From: Callorhinus ursinus
Taxonomy: Eukaryota > Chordata > Mammalia > Carnivora > Otariidae
Direction of reading: 5' to 3'
DNA: 64,000 bases
NCBI RefSeq assembly: GCF_003265705.1
Contig: NW_020312903.1
Span: 22,756,194 to 22,820,193, forward strand
The translations under genes and the position numbers were made by a program. The notes under the pieces are model-generated. The model ran no database searches. It was not told the DNA's origin and was given only the letters and a program-made list of their open reading frames with translations. Below, one piece after another: positions 21,901-36,900 of this stretch; within the stretch, counting starts at the first letter, position 1; each line of letters starts with the position of its first letter.

Positions 21901-24900
21901 TGAAATGGTATATGAATGGCATAAGATTTGAAGAGAAGCAAAAATGGCAATGAGAGGCCAATTAGTAGGATATTGTGGTAGTTTGGACAGAGAGGAAGGA
22001 GGCTTGTCCTTAGAAAAAGGTAGTAGAGATGGAGCAATGCTTATGTCATTGTGGAAGAGGGCAGATTCCTGGATATGAGCTGGAAGATTCAATTAACTGA
22101 AAGTAAATGCCATAATAATATATGATTTGTACCTCATGGAATATAATCTCTCAAAAGGTGGGAAAATATGAAGCAAAAATATTACTCTTAACCAAATTGT
22201 TACTAACCAATAAAAATCAAATTGTGAGATGGATGTGTTTGGAGTTTTAAGAGAATATCACATTGTGTTCAATTTAATTAGGGATAGCAAACAGAATTCT
22301 AGGCTTAGTTACATATTTTTTTTTAAACTAGAATTTCTCAAGCTAGTCCTCAGAACCCTAAATCCTTAGAGTTTAATAGATGTTCTATGATTAAGCCACT
22401 TTGTCAATAACTTCTTTTTTAAGTTAAACAGCTTTCTTTATTGCAGGATATCTCAGAGACTTAAATATGCTTAATTGTCTCGTGATTCTATAAAGCAGCA
22501 GTGTCCAAAAAAAAAATGTGAGCCACATTAAAAAGGTAAAAATAAACATGTAAAATTAATCCAATAATACATTTTAGTTAACCCAATATATCAAAAACAT
22601 CACTTTACATATAGTCAATATAACACCATTAATGAGCTAGTTCCCTGTCTTTCATACTGTCTCTGAAATCCTATGTCTTTCACACTTACAGCACAGCTGA
22701 ATTTGGACTGGCCACATCTTAAAACTCAGTAGTCATAGATTGCTAACCACTACATACTGGACAGTATAGCCTTAAAAAAATCTCTCAACTTTCCCCTTGG
22801 CATTTTGGTAAATTTACCTAAACTGCATTTTGAGAAACCGAAAAAAAAAAACAAATATAATCCAACAATCGATGTCTATAAAGAAAAAAAGTTCAAAAGA
22901 ACTAGGAGGACCTCAAAAACAAAATTCTGATACAAACTACGGTCTATTAACCTTTAAGAAAGAGAGTAAGAAGAGATTCAAAATGGAAGAACAGGCTACA
23001 CAGGGAACTCCTCAGTAGATTCTGACTCAAAAGAGTATACATACACGAAGTGAGAACAAAATGTTACATACCTTGGAATATCCACAAAAAAGCTCCACAT
23101 ACTTATCAAAACACTATCAAGAAAACAAAAACCAGCTATTTTAAAATAAAATGAGAAGACTTAAAAAGTTTCCATTACCACTATTATTAACTTTTATTTA
23201 TACTTCCTACGTACCAACACTGTATATAATAAGCTTTGCCTATCACATTTAAATCCTTCCATGATTAAATCATAGGCTGGGCATAATATATACTATGATT
23301 GAGGAGATACTCATGCATAAGACACACAAAATTATAACTAATACGTACCGAGTTTATGATACCGTATACACTGTGCTAGCACTTTCACACACTGTATTTA
23401 ACAGTCATAACAATTCATCACTACAAACTATTATCACTGCCATTTAAAAATGAGAAAACTGAGAAACAAAGAATTTAGGCAACTTCACCAAGGTCTCAAA
23501 GCTAACAGGTGAACGGAAGAGCCAGGATTTAGACCTAGAAGCAACAGCTTCAAAACTTAAGGTTCAATTATTATACAAAGTGGCTTACAAATAACAGCAG
23601 ATCAAGAAATTCTAAATAAATCAATACTTTATAGAGGATTTAAGCAGTAAGATGATCCATAGTCTTACTGTTAAGTCTAAGATTATTATTTGAATTGGCC
23701 CCCAATTTAAAGGGACTCCATCTAAATATGTCCTGTGTCAAGGCGAAACATATTCATCAAGCCTATAGCTTCCTCTTATTTCAGAAATAGGTATAAACTA
23801 TTAATAAAATAAACATTCTCTAATAAGTCAGCATCTCCTTAGGTACCACAAGAGTCTAAACAAAGAATCATTTTTTTAGTACAGGCATTGGTCATAGGCC
23901 CTGGAACTGGATTACTGGGTTTAAATCCTGGCTTTGCCACATAAATAAGATTGTAGGCAAAATCCTTAACCCCTCTGTACCTCACTGGCCGCGTCAATTT
24001 GGGGATAGGAATACTGCTACTCCACACACTGTTGTGAGAATAAAATTAGTTAATACACATAAAGTGCTTAGAAGAGTGTCTTGAACATAGTAAGAGCTTA
24101 GTAAATGTAAGCCATGATTAGTAGTATTTGTTACTCCTGCTGGATTTCTCTGTAAACCCTGGTCATCTCTCAGTGAAACCATCACATTGCCTCTTTTTTA
24201 TTTCTCAATTTTAGCCCCATCCTCATGTCAGCAGTGCTCTGCATACAACGGGCCCACCTCCATATTGTTCCATTATTACCGTTCTCTTTACAAAAAGCAG
24301 GGCGGCGGGATTCCCGCTCCAGATGAACCCCTCCCCCAATCTGGAAATCTAGATTATTACCCTTCCCTATTTCTGTTCTTATCAACTCACTTCAAATCAC
24401 GCCTCTCCTCTAACAGCAACTTCCATTACCCACCTATAATCTCTCAAACTATCTCCTACACCACCTGTACAACCAGAACATCAGGTTCCTACTATTTCAT
24501 AAAGTGCTTTCTTTAATTAAAATGACCACTGATAGTCTATATCATCCACGAAACTTTTCTGACACTGACATTACTGTCGTTACTTTTTCCTCAGACCAAA
24601 TTCTAAGTAAGCAAACTCTGTCCCATTTACTGCATAATCTTCTTTACCTGTCTATCAGCAAAATATTTATCATACTTTTTCTCAATCTTTGCTCAGAGGT
24701 CTATTTGATCTTTCCGTTCAACCACATGTATCAGTCCTTACCACAGACCATTTGCGATTTTGCCAACTTCTGGATTTCTGGGGATTTCTGGAAATGAAAT
24801 TTGATCATCATGGTTAAGATCTTACTTGTATGTAGTGGGCAGAGGTCAGGGATGCAGCTAAACACCCTACAATGCATAGGACAGATCCACACAAGAGAGA

Positions 24901-27900
24901 ATCACCCAGCCCAAAATGTCAATAGTGCTGAGGTTTAGAAAATCTGCCACAGACAAAAATTTCTTGAGTGGGTCCAATTGTAATATGTTGGATTTTATAC
25001 TTTACTTAGTGTGACATTCTGAAGAAAAGACACTGAATACATGATTGAACATATGTGCTTTTTAAGAAATAATAAAGATGTGTAGTATTTATATATAAAC
25101 AATATTTAAAATGTACAAAGTAGGGGCACCTGGGTGATTCAGTCATTTAAGCATCTGCCTTTGGCTTGGGTCATGATCTCAGGGTCCTGGGATCGAGCCC
25201 CATGAAGGGCTCCCGGCTCAGTGGGGAGTGTGCCTCTCCCTCTCTCTCTCTCTGCCCCTCTCCATCACTCATGTGCTCTCTCTCTCAAATAAATAAACAA
25301 AATCTTTAAAAATTAAAAATTAAAAATTAAAATGTACACAGTGTAATAGAATGTTTAAGAGCCATAAGAAGTCTCAAAGATCATGTACTCCAAATTACAT
25401 TGAAACATAAAGCCAAAGATATTAGATAACAACCCATAATAATTAATAAGTATCAAATCCAGGAGTAAACTGGTGAATGAATCCTAAACACATTGCTTTT
25501 TTTGCATTGTCACATACATATCACATTTAGGAAAACAATAGTGTATTTAGTCTGTAGAATGACACTCCAAGGTGCCCACATGCGAACCCATGAAACATAT
25601 TAATATGTGATGTTATATGTGGCAAAAGGGGTTTTAGATGTAATTAAGATTATGGACTTTAAAACAGAGAAATCAACCTAGATTATCCAGGTAGGCCCGA
25701 TCTAAACACACAGCCCCTTAAAAGTGAAAGAGGAAGAATAGTCACATGTGACAGGAAAAAAGGTAGGAGAGAGTTTAAGCATGAGTGCAATTCAACCTTC
25801 TTTGTTGGCTTTGGAGATTGAAGAAGAGGATTACAAGCCAAGGAATGAGGCTTCCTCTAGAGCTGGGATCAATTCTCAGCTGACAGCTAGCAAGGAAATG
25901 GTTACCTCAGTCCTACAACTGCAAGGAACTGAATTTTGCAAACAATTTAAATGAGCAAAGAATTGGGTTTCCCCTGGAACCTCCAAAAAGAACACAATCC
26001 TCCAAATACCTTGATTTTAGACTGGTAAGATCTGTGTTGAACGTATAACCTACAGAATTAGGACATAATAAATTTTTTGTTGGTTCATGCCACTAAGCTT
26101 ATGGCAATTTGTCAAAACAGCAATTAGAGGCAAATACTGTATGTTAAGAGACACATAACAAATCCGTAGACTAGGTTACCATTACATGTCTGCTTTGGAT
26201 CATGTTGAAACCACAGTCTTAAAGATTACTTAAGAGAAATCTCATGAGATATTACAGTGATCATGTTCTTTTTTCAAAAATTTAAAATATTGATAGGTTT
26301 CACAGCTTCATCTGGATTTTAAAATGATGCTTTAAGTTATTCAGAATAAGATTTTGTTCTCTTCTCATATACAAACAACAAAGTCTTACAATATTGAAAT
26401 ACTTATAATTCCACAAATACACCATTATTCATTTATACCTCCATAATTTTGTTATTTCCTCTCTCTGTGAGTCCTCCTTTCCTCACACCCCACACCTCCT
26501 CTAGTCTAATTAGAAACTCCTTATCCTTTACAGTCATTACCAGGCTCAAAGAACCTTATCCAACCATGCCATGGACTAGTCATTTCCTTTTCTGTGCAAC
26601 CAGAATAAGTTTGAATTTACTTACATTACTTCACCTATTAATTTGACTTATACTATATGTGCTTCTATGCTTCCATTTTTTACTACTCTCTGCACATTCT
26701 AAGACTGCTTTTTCATGTGTATAGCAAATAGTAGGACATAAAAAGGCAATGAATAAGTTTTTAGGAGGATGGATGATCTCCATGTCATCCACCTAATTTC
26801 ACTAGCTGGACCTCTAATTTAATGTGACACTCAAGTATAATATTAGCTACATTTCATGAGCACTGACTAGAAACTATTTTATCTGATTTGCATTTTACAT
26901 ATATTATGTAAAGAATCCACAGAATATCCCAATAAAATGAATATTTTTACCCTCTTTTTATAAAGTTTAAATTTTCAAATTTCAAAAAAAATTCATTGAA
27001 ATTTCAACTTGAACAGTATGATATGCAACACAAATGTGAATTTTTAAAATATCAAAAAGAATTTGTATACCTGCAATAACTCTAATAAATGTGCCCGGTC
27101 CTTCAACATTGTCTCTCACTCTACATACTGTGATGTTATATATTCCACCAGGAGTCAGATCTGTAACTGTGTGCTCTGTAATAATTCCCCAAATAAGGTA
27201 TTCTTCTGTAAATGTTCTGTTTGATATATAAATCTTGTAATGAGTGAAGTTAGTCTCTGTTGGATTCCACATTAAATTTGCAGAAGTAGTATTCACAGCT
27301 TTTAATGTTAAGCCACATATCCTGGATGGTTCTATTGAAAAGGTAAATTTATACAAATTAAAATCGCACATAGATATGTAAAAACAAAGCAAACATGAAT
27401 AATATAATTTAACCATCTGTGTACTAATCCTTAAATTTATTCATGTATAACATCCTCTATGTTCAGCTCTGCAAACAGAGAAATAGGACATTATATATAT
27501 TTGAGTTTCAACTTAAGTAGCTCATTAACATCCTCCCTAGTTCCCAAATGTCTTTCCTTAATCAATCATAAGTCATTAGTCATTCCTGTACAAGACTTGC
27601 GCCTCCTGAGTGCTTGTAACAAGAAGTATCCTTATACCATATAATCCCAGGTTTGTTAGCTACTACTTAGCAGTTAGCTAGATGTTGAATAAAAATGAAA
27701 CAGAACAATGGGGCGCCTGGGTGGTTCAGTCAGTTAAAGCATCTGACCCTGGGTTTCAGCTCAGGTCATGGTCCTAGGGTCTTGAGATCAAGCTCTATGT
27801 TGGGCTCCGTGCTGCGCATGGAGCCTGCTTAAGATTCTCTCCCTCTCATGCTTGCTCTCTCTCTCTAAAAAAAAAAAAGAAAAAAGGAAAGAAAGCGAGG

Positions 27901-30900
27901 GAGGGAAGGAGGAAGGAAAAGAAAGAAAAGAGAGAAAGAAAGAAAAAAAACAGAATAAAGAAGTTAGAGAGTAAGTAAGGGCCAGAAGTAAGGGTACTTT
28001 CGAATGTGGTTCTGGTTACATCAAAGTTTTTAGCATTCCCATATTGCTGCATTTTTAATATATCTGTCAATGGAGGCAATGTTGTTTCTTGCACTACTAA
28101 TTGGTTTCCACTGAGAAGGGATCCTGTAGACCTCACAAACTTTCATAAGAATTATTGGTAAGATATTATTATTCCACCCCACCCAAAATATTATGAAACT
28201 GATATACAGTAAATTTACAAACATCAGGGAAGAGAAAAGTCTGTTTATCAAACCCCTTCCTCAGTAGAAAATGAATTGTGTTTATATTATTATGGCATCT
28301 ACATATAGTGTTTGTGTGTATATACAAACATATATATCCATGTGTGCACACATGTATATTCCATATATGTGACATACAATACACACTTATACATATATGT
28401 TGGCTTCAGATTATTAAGAAAAAACTCTAGGTACTTCCCAATACATTTAGTCATACAAAGATTTTTTTGTTGTTCATATAGTTTTTGAGAATTATCTTAA
28501 TCATATTTTTATGGTCATAATTATCCTTTATTATCAGGCTTTACATATTAAAATAGCTTTATTTATGCTAAGCAAAAATACTTTAAGTTCTTATAAGACT
28601 ATAAGGCAAAGAATTTATTTATGATATACCCTTACTTGTAGCCACTTTCTTCATTACAGATACACTGTAATCTCTGCCTCTAACTGTCTTCACGTCCAAC
28701 ATGTAGTCCACACCTGGAGTCAAATTCTTTACTTTGGCTTTGTTGCCATACACAATTACTTTAAATATCTTTTCCCTTCTAGATGTCATACAATAAGATA
28801 TCTAGAGAAGGAGAGAGAGAAATTTATGCTTTTAATTGTTTAAAAATAATTTACTTAGCACTAACTCTGTACCAAATTCACAGACATTAATACTGAAAGG
28901 AAGGCGTTGTAATTCTTCCTGTCTCCACCAAGGAGTAATTTGGGGCCAGCTGATATTGAATAACTTAGTGAAGTTCACATAGTTAATAAGCATAGTGGAC
29001 TGACCCAGAAGTTTATGCACTAAAACAGCAATAGTCTCAAATTGTTTTCAAATTTCATTTATATATATATACACACATACATACATATATACACATACAT
29101 GGATATATACATATATACAAATATATATAAATGAAATATTTAAAGTATATATTTGTGTACATATGTGTGTATATATGTATATTCTCTGACTTATATGTGG
29201 ATATGTGTATAATAGATGTACTGCATAATGAACTGGACTTTTCATGTTGGTCACCTGAAAACAAAAAAGTATTGTATAAAATTGCTGTGTAAAATTCCAC
29301 TCTCCCAACTCCATGTAAGTAGAAAATTGGAGGAGGAGAAAGCAGGAATCGTTCGAGTCCCAAGTTTCTGACCTAGTGAAGAATACCATGGCTTTTCCCT
29401 GGCTTCCCAAGGTATGGTAAACGGTAATTCTGCCCACACCCCACAAGGCAGGTAAATGAGAGACTGACATGTTATCACTCCTGTAAATTGAGGAGTGTGT
29501 GCCTCAGGAGAGAGCCAGTATTTGGAGGACTGTTAAACAGATTGGAACACATTCAGCGTTAGTTAGAGGAGTCAAACAAAAACAAAATAGCAAGAGAGAG
29601 AACAAGAAAAATAGATACCTGGAATAGAGAACGCATTCCAATTTTTATTAAATGGATGCATGATAAATGTCACACTCCATGCCAGCCCATCTTTCACTGT
29701 AACCTGAGCCAATCAATTATTCATTAAAGCTCTGAGAACTGGCATTGCTTTTAGAAATTTTCAGTGGAATACCCTGATAGTTCTAATACCTTAGAGATTT
29801 ATCGATTCATTAAAAGCTATAACAATCTTTACTCTTCTTCACTCTATATTTCATGTTTGTAAAACAGAAAGATATATACAAATGAAAATAATGACATGAT
29901 AATTCTATAAGTTATTTAAATGTTATTATGCTTTGAAAAACAATTTTTATGTGGTAGGAATCAGAGAAACAAATTTCCTAGGTAGGCATGTTTACCGCTG
30001 TCTTGTGGGAAGAGTGCTTTGTTACTGAGAAAGGACATCATGCGGTCTAGAAGCGTATCATTGTTTATCGATTTATAAGGTGTCACTGACAATTACCTTG
30101 CTTGTCTGGCAAATGGAAAGGCCAGAGGAGGAGTGAGGAGAATGCTGAGGATTTCCAGTACAAAAAAGGATGGTAGGAGGAAGTAGCTTGTAATAATAGA
30201 ATATAATCTTAATGGAGTACTAAATTTGAACATGTGAAGAGTTATATTAAGGCATTAATGAATGGGTAGAAAGAAAAGAAATAGTCTGTAGTGATCTCAT
30301 GTAAAAATATGTAAATTCTTAAAATCCAATTTGAAGGATAGAGGTTTGTTTGTTTCCCAAAGTATGTGGACTACACTTCTAATAAAAACCAATCAAAAAA
30401 ATGTAATTTTGGCTTTATTTCTACTTTTAAAGCATAGTTTGAAGACCTGGGATGATTAATTTTAAATGATTAGGAAAATGATCCCAATTATGCAATTACA
30501 TTGTGCTAAGCACACAGGATACTGTTCCTCAATTCATTAATATTTAACAAATAATCGCATTGGTTGAGAAAGACTAGGATAACCATTAGTAATACGATAT
30601 AGTTGAAAAAATAATCTGAATCCTAAATATTCACATGATTTCTTAGAATAAGTTTCACTTACTAGTAGATAACATAATTTACAGTCTCTGGTGGGGGAAG
30701 TGTTCATACAAAAATAGGAAAAATTAACTCTAGGGTTACCTGTTTTATCTGACAACAAATGATTTTATGGCCTCAGTTAACCCTAAAGACATTTGCCTTG
30801 AAATGAGAATTAGGGACAGACAAACAAGGGTAAAAAAAACAAGTGAACTTTTTACAATTAACACTAAAAATGTTTAGAATTTTCACTAGAGAACACCTAC

Positions 30901-33900
30901 ACTGAATATAAAAATGAATCGAATCATTTCAGAAAGGATAGAATTTTTAATGAATGATTTATTAGGAGGCCCCTATCATTGAATGACATTTAGAAATAAA
31001 TAGAATGCTCACTCCTGACTTTGTGAACTTGCTAGTGTAGAATAACTTCTTTTCCATGAGTATGAACCCTACTAAAAGTGCATCTCAAGTTCTACCCTTC
31101 CCTGATAACTATATTCAGTATTGATATCTTCCCTCCATAATTACCCTAATCATACAGGGGAAAACATTGTTATGTAAGGTTTTATTTATTTATCACACAT
31201 TTATTGAGATTCTAATTCAGGGCAAGCATTAGGACAGGCACAAGGTATATTGTGATAAAGAAGACAGAAAAGGCATCTGATTGTAGGGAAGTTACCTTCT
31301 AGTGATAGCACCTAACAACAAGCAACTCAATAAATAAATGAATGAGATAACTCAGCTACAACAGGGGTTGAATGGAAAGAGCAGTTTTATTTAGATTAAT
31401 CAGAAAAGGAGATGAGAAGATAATATTTGAGATTAGAATATAATAATAGGAAAAAGACAACCAAAACTGAAAGCTAGATATCCATGCAAAATGAATGTCA
31501 AGAGAAAAACTTTGTAATGAAGATGTTTTTGGTATGCTAGAGGAACAGAAAAAAGAGTCACATATGGTTGTAGTGTAGTAACTAAGTAGACAGGATATCT
31601 AGATGAAGGTCCAATCAGATGAGGTCTTGGAGACCATGGCAAGGAGTTTAGATTTTATTTGAAGGAAAATGGAAATCAACTGGAAGATGTTAAACTAATG
31701 AGAGACACTATGTTTTTAATAGCTCTCTTTCCTTCTCTGGCTGTTATATGGAAAGTAGATTGTAAGGAAATCAGGAATGGAAACAGAGACAGCCGGGATC
31801 TAAGAAGCTTCCATCTGTCACCTAGGCTGCTGCTCTTAGTAAGAAATGATAGTGACAAGGACAAGAGAGGTGGAGGATGGAGAGAAATAGATACATTGAC
31901 AATCTGTTTTAGAGGTATAAGTGGCAGAACGAGCTGATGGATTGAGGGAGGAGAGGATGGGAAGAATTGGGCAGTGATTTAAAGACAGTATCCTTTCCTG
32001 AGTTGGGAGAGACTGGAAGGAGCAGGGGTGGGGATCACAAGAGAAAGGCACAGCCTTGTAAGCCATGGCAGGAGTCTTTAAACCCAAGAATGATAGATAT
32101 TTTTTACTTCTAGGGAAGAGCATTCTGATTGTTGTGTGGCAAGGGAGGGGGTAGAGAGATTCACATTAAAATTAAGCTCCCTCGGTTGTGAAATGTGAAC
32201 CATGTAACTTAAAAAAAATGAAAACTAATAATTCAGTCCTTCACTCATCAAAATATTTATTGTCTCCTATTATATGTCAGACACTGGTCTCAGTAGTGGG
32301 TACCAAATGGTGATCAAAGCAGACAAAAGACCTGCTCCCATGTAATTTGTATGTCAGAGCATTTGCTAAACACATTATCTCATTAAATTCCTTCAACAAT
32401 TCTATAGAATAACAATATTATCTTCATTGCCAGATGAGGAAATAGGGCCAAAGAGTATAAAAACTTGCCCAAGATCTAACAGTAGAGGTGAAGATGGGAT
32501 TCAAAGCAAAAAATTCCAGGGCCTTGATTCTTCCATTCCACCATAATGCCTACCACACCTTGTAAAATCACAGAAAACTAAACATAGGTGTGTATATCAA
32601 AGTTGCATCAGCCCAGAAATAAACTCATGTTTACATGATCAATTAATCTATGACAAAGGGGCAAGAATACATGGAGAAAAGACAGTTATCTTCAATAAAT
32701 GGTGCTGGATAAACTGGACAGCTAAATGCAAACAAACAAACAAAAAGAACTGGACCACTTTCTTACACCATACACAAAAATAAACTCAAAATGGATTAAA
32801 AACCTAAATATGAAACCTGAAACTATAAAACTCCTAGAAGAAAACATGGGTAGTATTTTCTTTGACATCAGCCATAGAAGCATCTTTCTAGATATGTCTC
32901 CTCAGGCAAGGGACACAAAAGCAAAAACAGACTACTGGGACTACAGCTAAAGATCTCAAAGTATTTTTGATTTCTCCTTTGATTTCTTCATTGACCCATT
33001 GATTGTTCAGTAGCATGTTGTTTAATCTCTACATATTTGTGACTTTTCCAACTTTCCTCTTACAATTGATTTATAGTTTCATACCACTGTGGTCAGAAAA
33101 GATGCTTGATGTAATTTCAATCTTCTTATATTTATAGAGATTTGTTTTGTGGCCAACATGTGATCTATCCTGGAGAATATTTCATGTGCACTTGAGATGA
33201 ATGTATATTCTACTGTTTTTGGATGGGATATTCTGTATTTATCTTTTAAGTCTATCTGGTCCAATGTGTCATTTAAGGCTGATTTTTCCTTACTGATTTT
33301 CTGTCTGTTACATTGATGTAAGTGTGGTATTAAAGTCCCCTAGTATTATTGTACTGATGTCTATTTCGTCCTTTAGGTCTATTAATATTTGTTTTACGTA
33401 TTTAGACGCTCCTCTGTTGGGTACATAAACACTTACAAATGTTGTATACTTTTGTTGGACTGAGCCCTTTACCATTATGTAATTCTCTTCCTTGTCTTTT
33501 ATTACAGCCTTTTTTTTAAGATTTAGTTATTTATTTGAGAGAGACAGAGAGAGAGAGATAGAAAGAGAGAGAGAGAGGGAGGGAAAGCATGTGAGTGGGA
33601 GGAGCAGAGGGAGAAAATCTTCAGACTCACCACTAAGCACGAAGCCTGATGAAGAGCTCGATCCCATGACCCATGAGATCAAGACCTGAGCTGAAACCAA
33701 GAGTCAGATGCTTAACTGAGCCACCCAGATACCCCATTACAGCCTTTGTTTTAAAGTATATTTTTTCTGATGTTAATATAGCTACCACAGCTTTCTTTTG
33801 GCTTTCACTTTCATGGAACATATGTTTCCTTCCTTTCACTTTCAGCCTGTGTGTGTCCTTACACCTGAAGTAAGTCTCTTATAGACAGCATATAGATGTG

Positions 33901-36900
33901 TCTTCTTTTTTTATCCATTCAGCCACTCCTTGTTTTTGGTTTGAAGAATTTAGTACATTCACAATAATTATTTTATTTATTTATTTATTTATTTATTTAT
34001 TATTTATGCAATCTCTACAACCAACATGGGGCTCAAACTCATGACCCTGAGGTCAAGAGTCACATACTCCTCCAACTGAGCCAGAAGGGCACCCCTCACA
34101 GTAATTATTGGTAGGTATGTACTTATTGGCATTTTGATAATCGCTTTCTGGCTTTCTTCTCTGTTCCTTTCTTCTTCACTTGCTTTCTTCCCTTGCAGTT
34201 TGATGACTTTCTTTAGTGTTATAGTTAGATTCCTTTATCATTATCTTTTGAGTATCTACTATAGGTTTTTGCTTTGTGGTTATCATGAGCCTCACATATA
34301 ACATTTTATGTATAGTCTATTTTAAGTTGATTGCACTAAGTTCAAATGAATTGTAAAACTCTACATTTTTACTCTTCTTGCCCACATTTTATGTTTTTGT
34401 TGTCATATTTCACATCTTTTTATTTTGTGTATCCCTTACAAATTATTGTAGTTATAGTTATTTTTATTACTTTTGTTTTTTTTAGCCTTCATACTAGCTT
34501 TATAAGTGATTAATCCACTACCTGTACTATATATTTATCTTTACCAATGAGATTTATACTTTCATATGTTTTCTTGTTATGAATAAATGCTCTTTATTTT
34601 CAGGTCAAAGAAGTCCCTTGAATATTTCTTGTAAGTCTGGTTTAGTAATGATGAACTCCTTTACTTTTGCTTGTCTGTAAAACTCTTTATCTTTCCTCAA
34701 TTCTGAATGATAATTTTGCTGGGTAGAGTTTTTTTGGTTGGAAAACTCCTGAATGGTTGGAAGCCATTCTCTTCTGGCCTGCAAAATTCCTCCTAAAAAA
34801 GTCTCCAAAGTCTAACAAGGATTCCCCTGTAAATCACAAAATAATGTTTTCTTCTATCTGCTTTTAAAATTCTCCAACTTTTGATATATTAATTGTAATG
34901 TGTCTTGGTGTGGATCTCTTTGGGTTTGTCTTATTTGAAATTTTCTGAACTTCCTGGATCTGGATGTCTGTTTCCCTACATAGGTTAAAGCCGTTTTCAG
35001 CATTGCTTCTTCACATAAGTTTTCTGCCTCTCTCTCTCTTCTGGGAGCCCTATAATGTGAATGTTATTCCACTTGACATTGTGCTGTAAGTCCCTTAAGC
35101 TATTTAGAATTTAAAAATTCTTTTTTTTCTTTTTGTTGCTCTATTCGAGTGAGTTCCACTATCCTGTCTTCTAGATCATTGATCTTTTCTTCTGTTTCAT
35201 CTAATCTGCTGTTGAACCCCTTTAGTTTTTTGTTTTGTTTGTTGTTGTTTTAGTTTTTTTTTTTTAGCTCAGCTACTATATTCTTCAGCTCATTGGTACT
35301 CTCTTCTATGTTTTGGTTTTTTTTTTTTTTTTTTAGTTCAGCTACTATATTCTTCAGCTCTGTGAGTTAGTTTGGTACTCTCTTCTATGTTCTATCTTGT
35401 TGAAGTTCTCACTGTGTTCATCCATTCTTCTAAGTTTGGTGAGCATCTTATTGATGATTACTTTTAACTTTTATCAAGATAAATTACTTATCTCCGTTTC
35501 ATTATGGTCTTTTTCTGAGGTTTTATCTTCTTCTTTCATTTAAAACAGATTCCTTTGTTCCCTCATCTTGCTGCTCTCTCTGTGTTTGTTTCCATATATT
35601 AGGCAAAAAAACTACCTCTCCCACTCCTGAAGGACAGGCCTCATATAGGAGATAAACCTTATTGTTCAACCTTGCCCCAACTCTTGGCTGTCTCTCAAAC
35701 CTTTGTGATTGTCCAAAAAGTCTGATTTATTCTTGATAGGTGCCAGTTGAAGAGGTGTACCAAGACCTGCTAGTGTTCCAAAGGAAGAGATCTCAGTCAT
35801 TACCTAGTTTCAGACTGATAGGAATGCAGACCCCCAGGAAGCGGTTTTAATGTATGCAAATATATATAGTCCTATGGGATCACAATCATAAATCTTGCTG
35901 GCCTCCAGACCATGTGGTCTGGAGATGTCCCCTGGGCAAAAGTCGTAAAAATCAGGGCTCCAAATGAGTGTAAAAGTTCCTTTCTGGGAGGTACCCACAA
36001 GCTTAGTGAGACCAAGGGAAAGCACAAAGATGGTTTCCCCCAGCAAATGTTCCCTGAGAATACTTACATAGCCTCTAAATGTGTGGCAAACCTGAGGTCT
36101 GCCCTCTAGGCTGAAGCTTCATGACAAGTAAACGGGCCTTTTACACAGCAAGACTGAGGGCGTGCTTTGCTCTGCTATCTGTGAAGTGCCCTAGGGGTGG
36201 TGGTCTTCTAAAACTGTCTCTCTAATTGTTACTATCCCATGGAACCCAGGAACATAAGCCCCCATGGCCACAAGAACCAGTATCAAGGAGCATTCCCTGT
36301 GTGGACTATGTGCCTATGCCTATGGCTTTAGCTAGGGAGCAAGAGAGGTCAGGGCTGGGGCATACCTACTGGTTTTACCAGGCCAGTGGGTGAATACAGG
36401 GACTACACATGCCCACCATGCTAGCAAGTTAGAGGAAAAGCACAAAAATGGCTCCTGCTAAGTCCTCTGTCACTGGACAACATCCCAAGAGGCCACTGCC
36501 TTTCCAGCAGAAACTTTAAGATAAGCAAATGAATCTCTTTCACATATAGTCTAGAAGCTTTTCAAACTGCTGCTTTCAGCTGGGCCCCAGGGAGAATGAG
36601 TCTGTGTGAGAGCCCTTAGAGCAGTATCTCAATATTTTACAGCCCTCTGGATCCCCTAGACATAAACCCCATTGGTTTTCAAAGCCACATGTTTTGGGAG
36701 TTCATCATTCTGGTACAGGTCTTCAGGGTTGTGGTGCCTGATGTGGGGTATGAACGCTCTGCTTCTCAGGGAGAAGGTCCAGGTTTGTGATATCCCTTTC
36801 TATTGTGGGTTACTGTGGCAGGAATGGGGTTTTTCCTGCATCTCAGCCTCTCATACCCATCTCAATATGACCCTTTTATTGTTTATTGGAAAGGAGCTAT

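Larger units (their letters stand above)
18939..27070 (-). other. PTPRQ extension intron, 8.1 kb
   Basis: Holds an L1 with an assembly gap, two Can-SINEs, L2, MIR, a DNA-transposon MITE and an LTR-like remnant, listed separately. The stretches 20000-20900, 22800-23300 and 26150-27060 show nothing I recognise. Confidence 0.6.

Noticed and set aside
24187..24797. Two plus-strand frames of 109 and 97 codons
   Set aside because: Ser/Leu/Tyr-rich translation of pyrimidine-rich repeat-like DNA; no start context or domain.
29048..29478. Several overlapping minus-strand frames of 75-140 codons
   Set aside because: Their C-terminal parts are translated TA/CA simple repeat; no family resemblance.
32726..32950. 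Frame with clear protein similarity (L1 ORF2)
   Set aside because: A transposon fragment, not a host gene; listed as a mobile element only.
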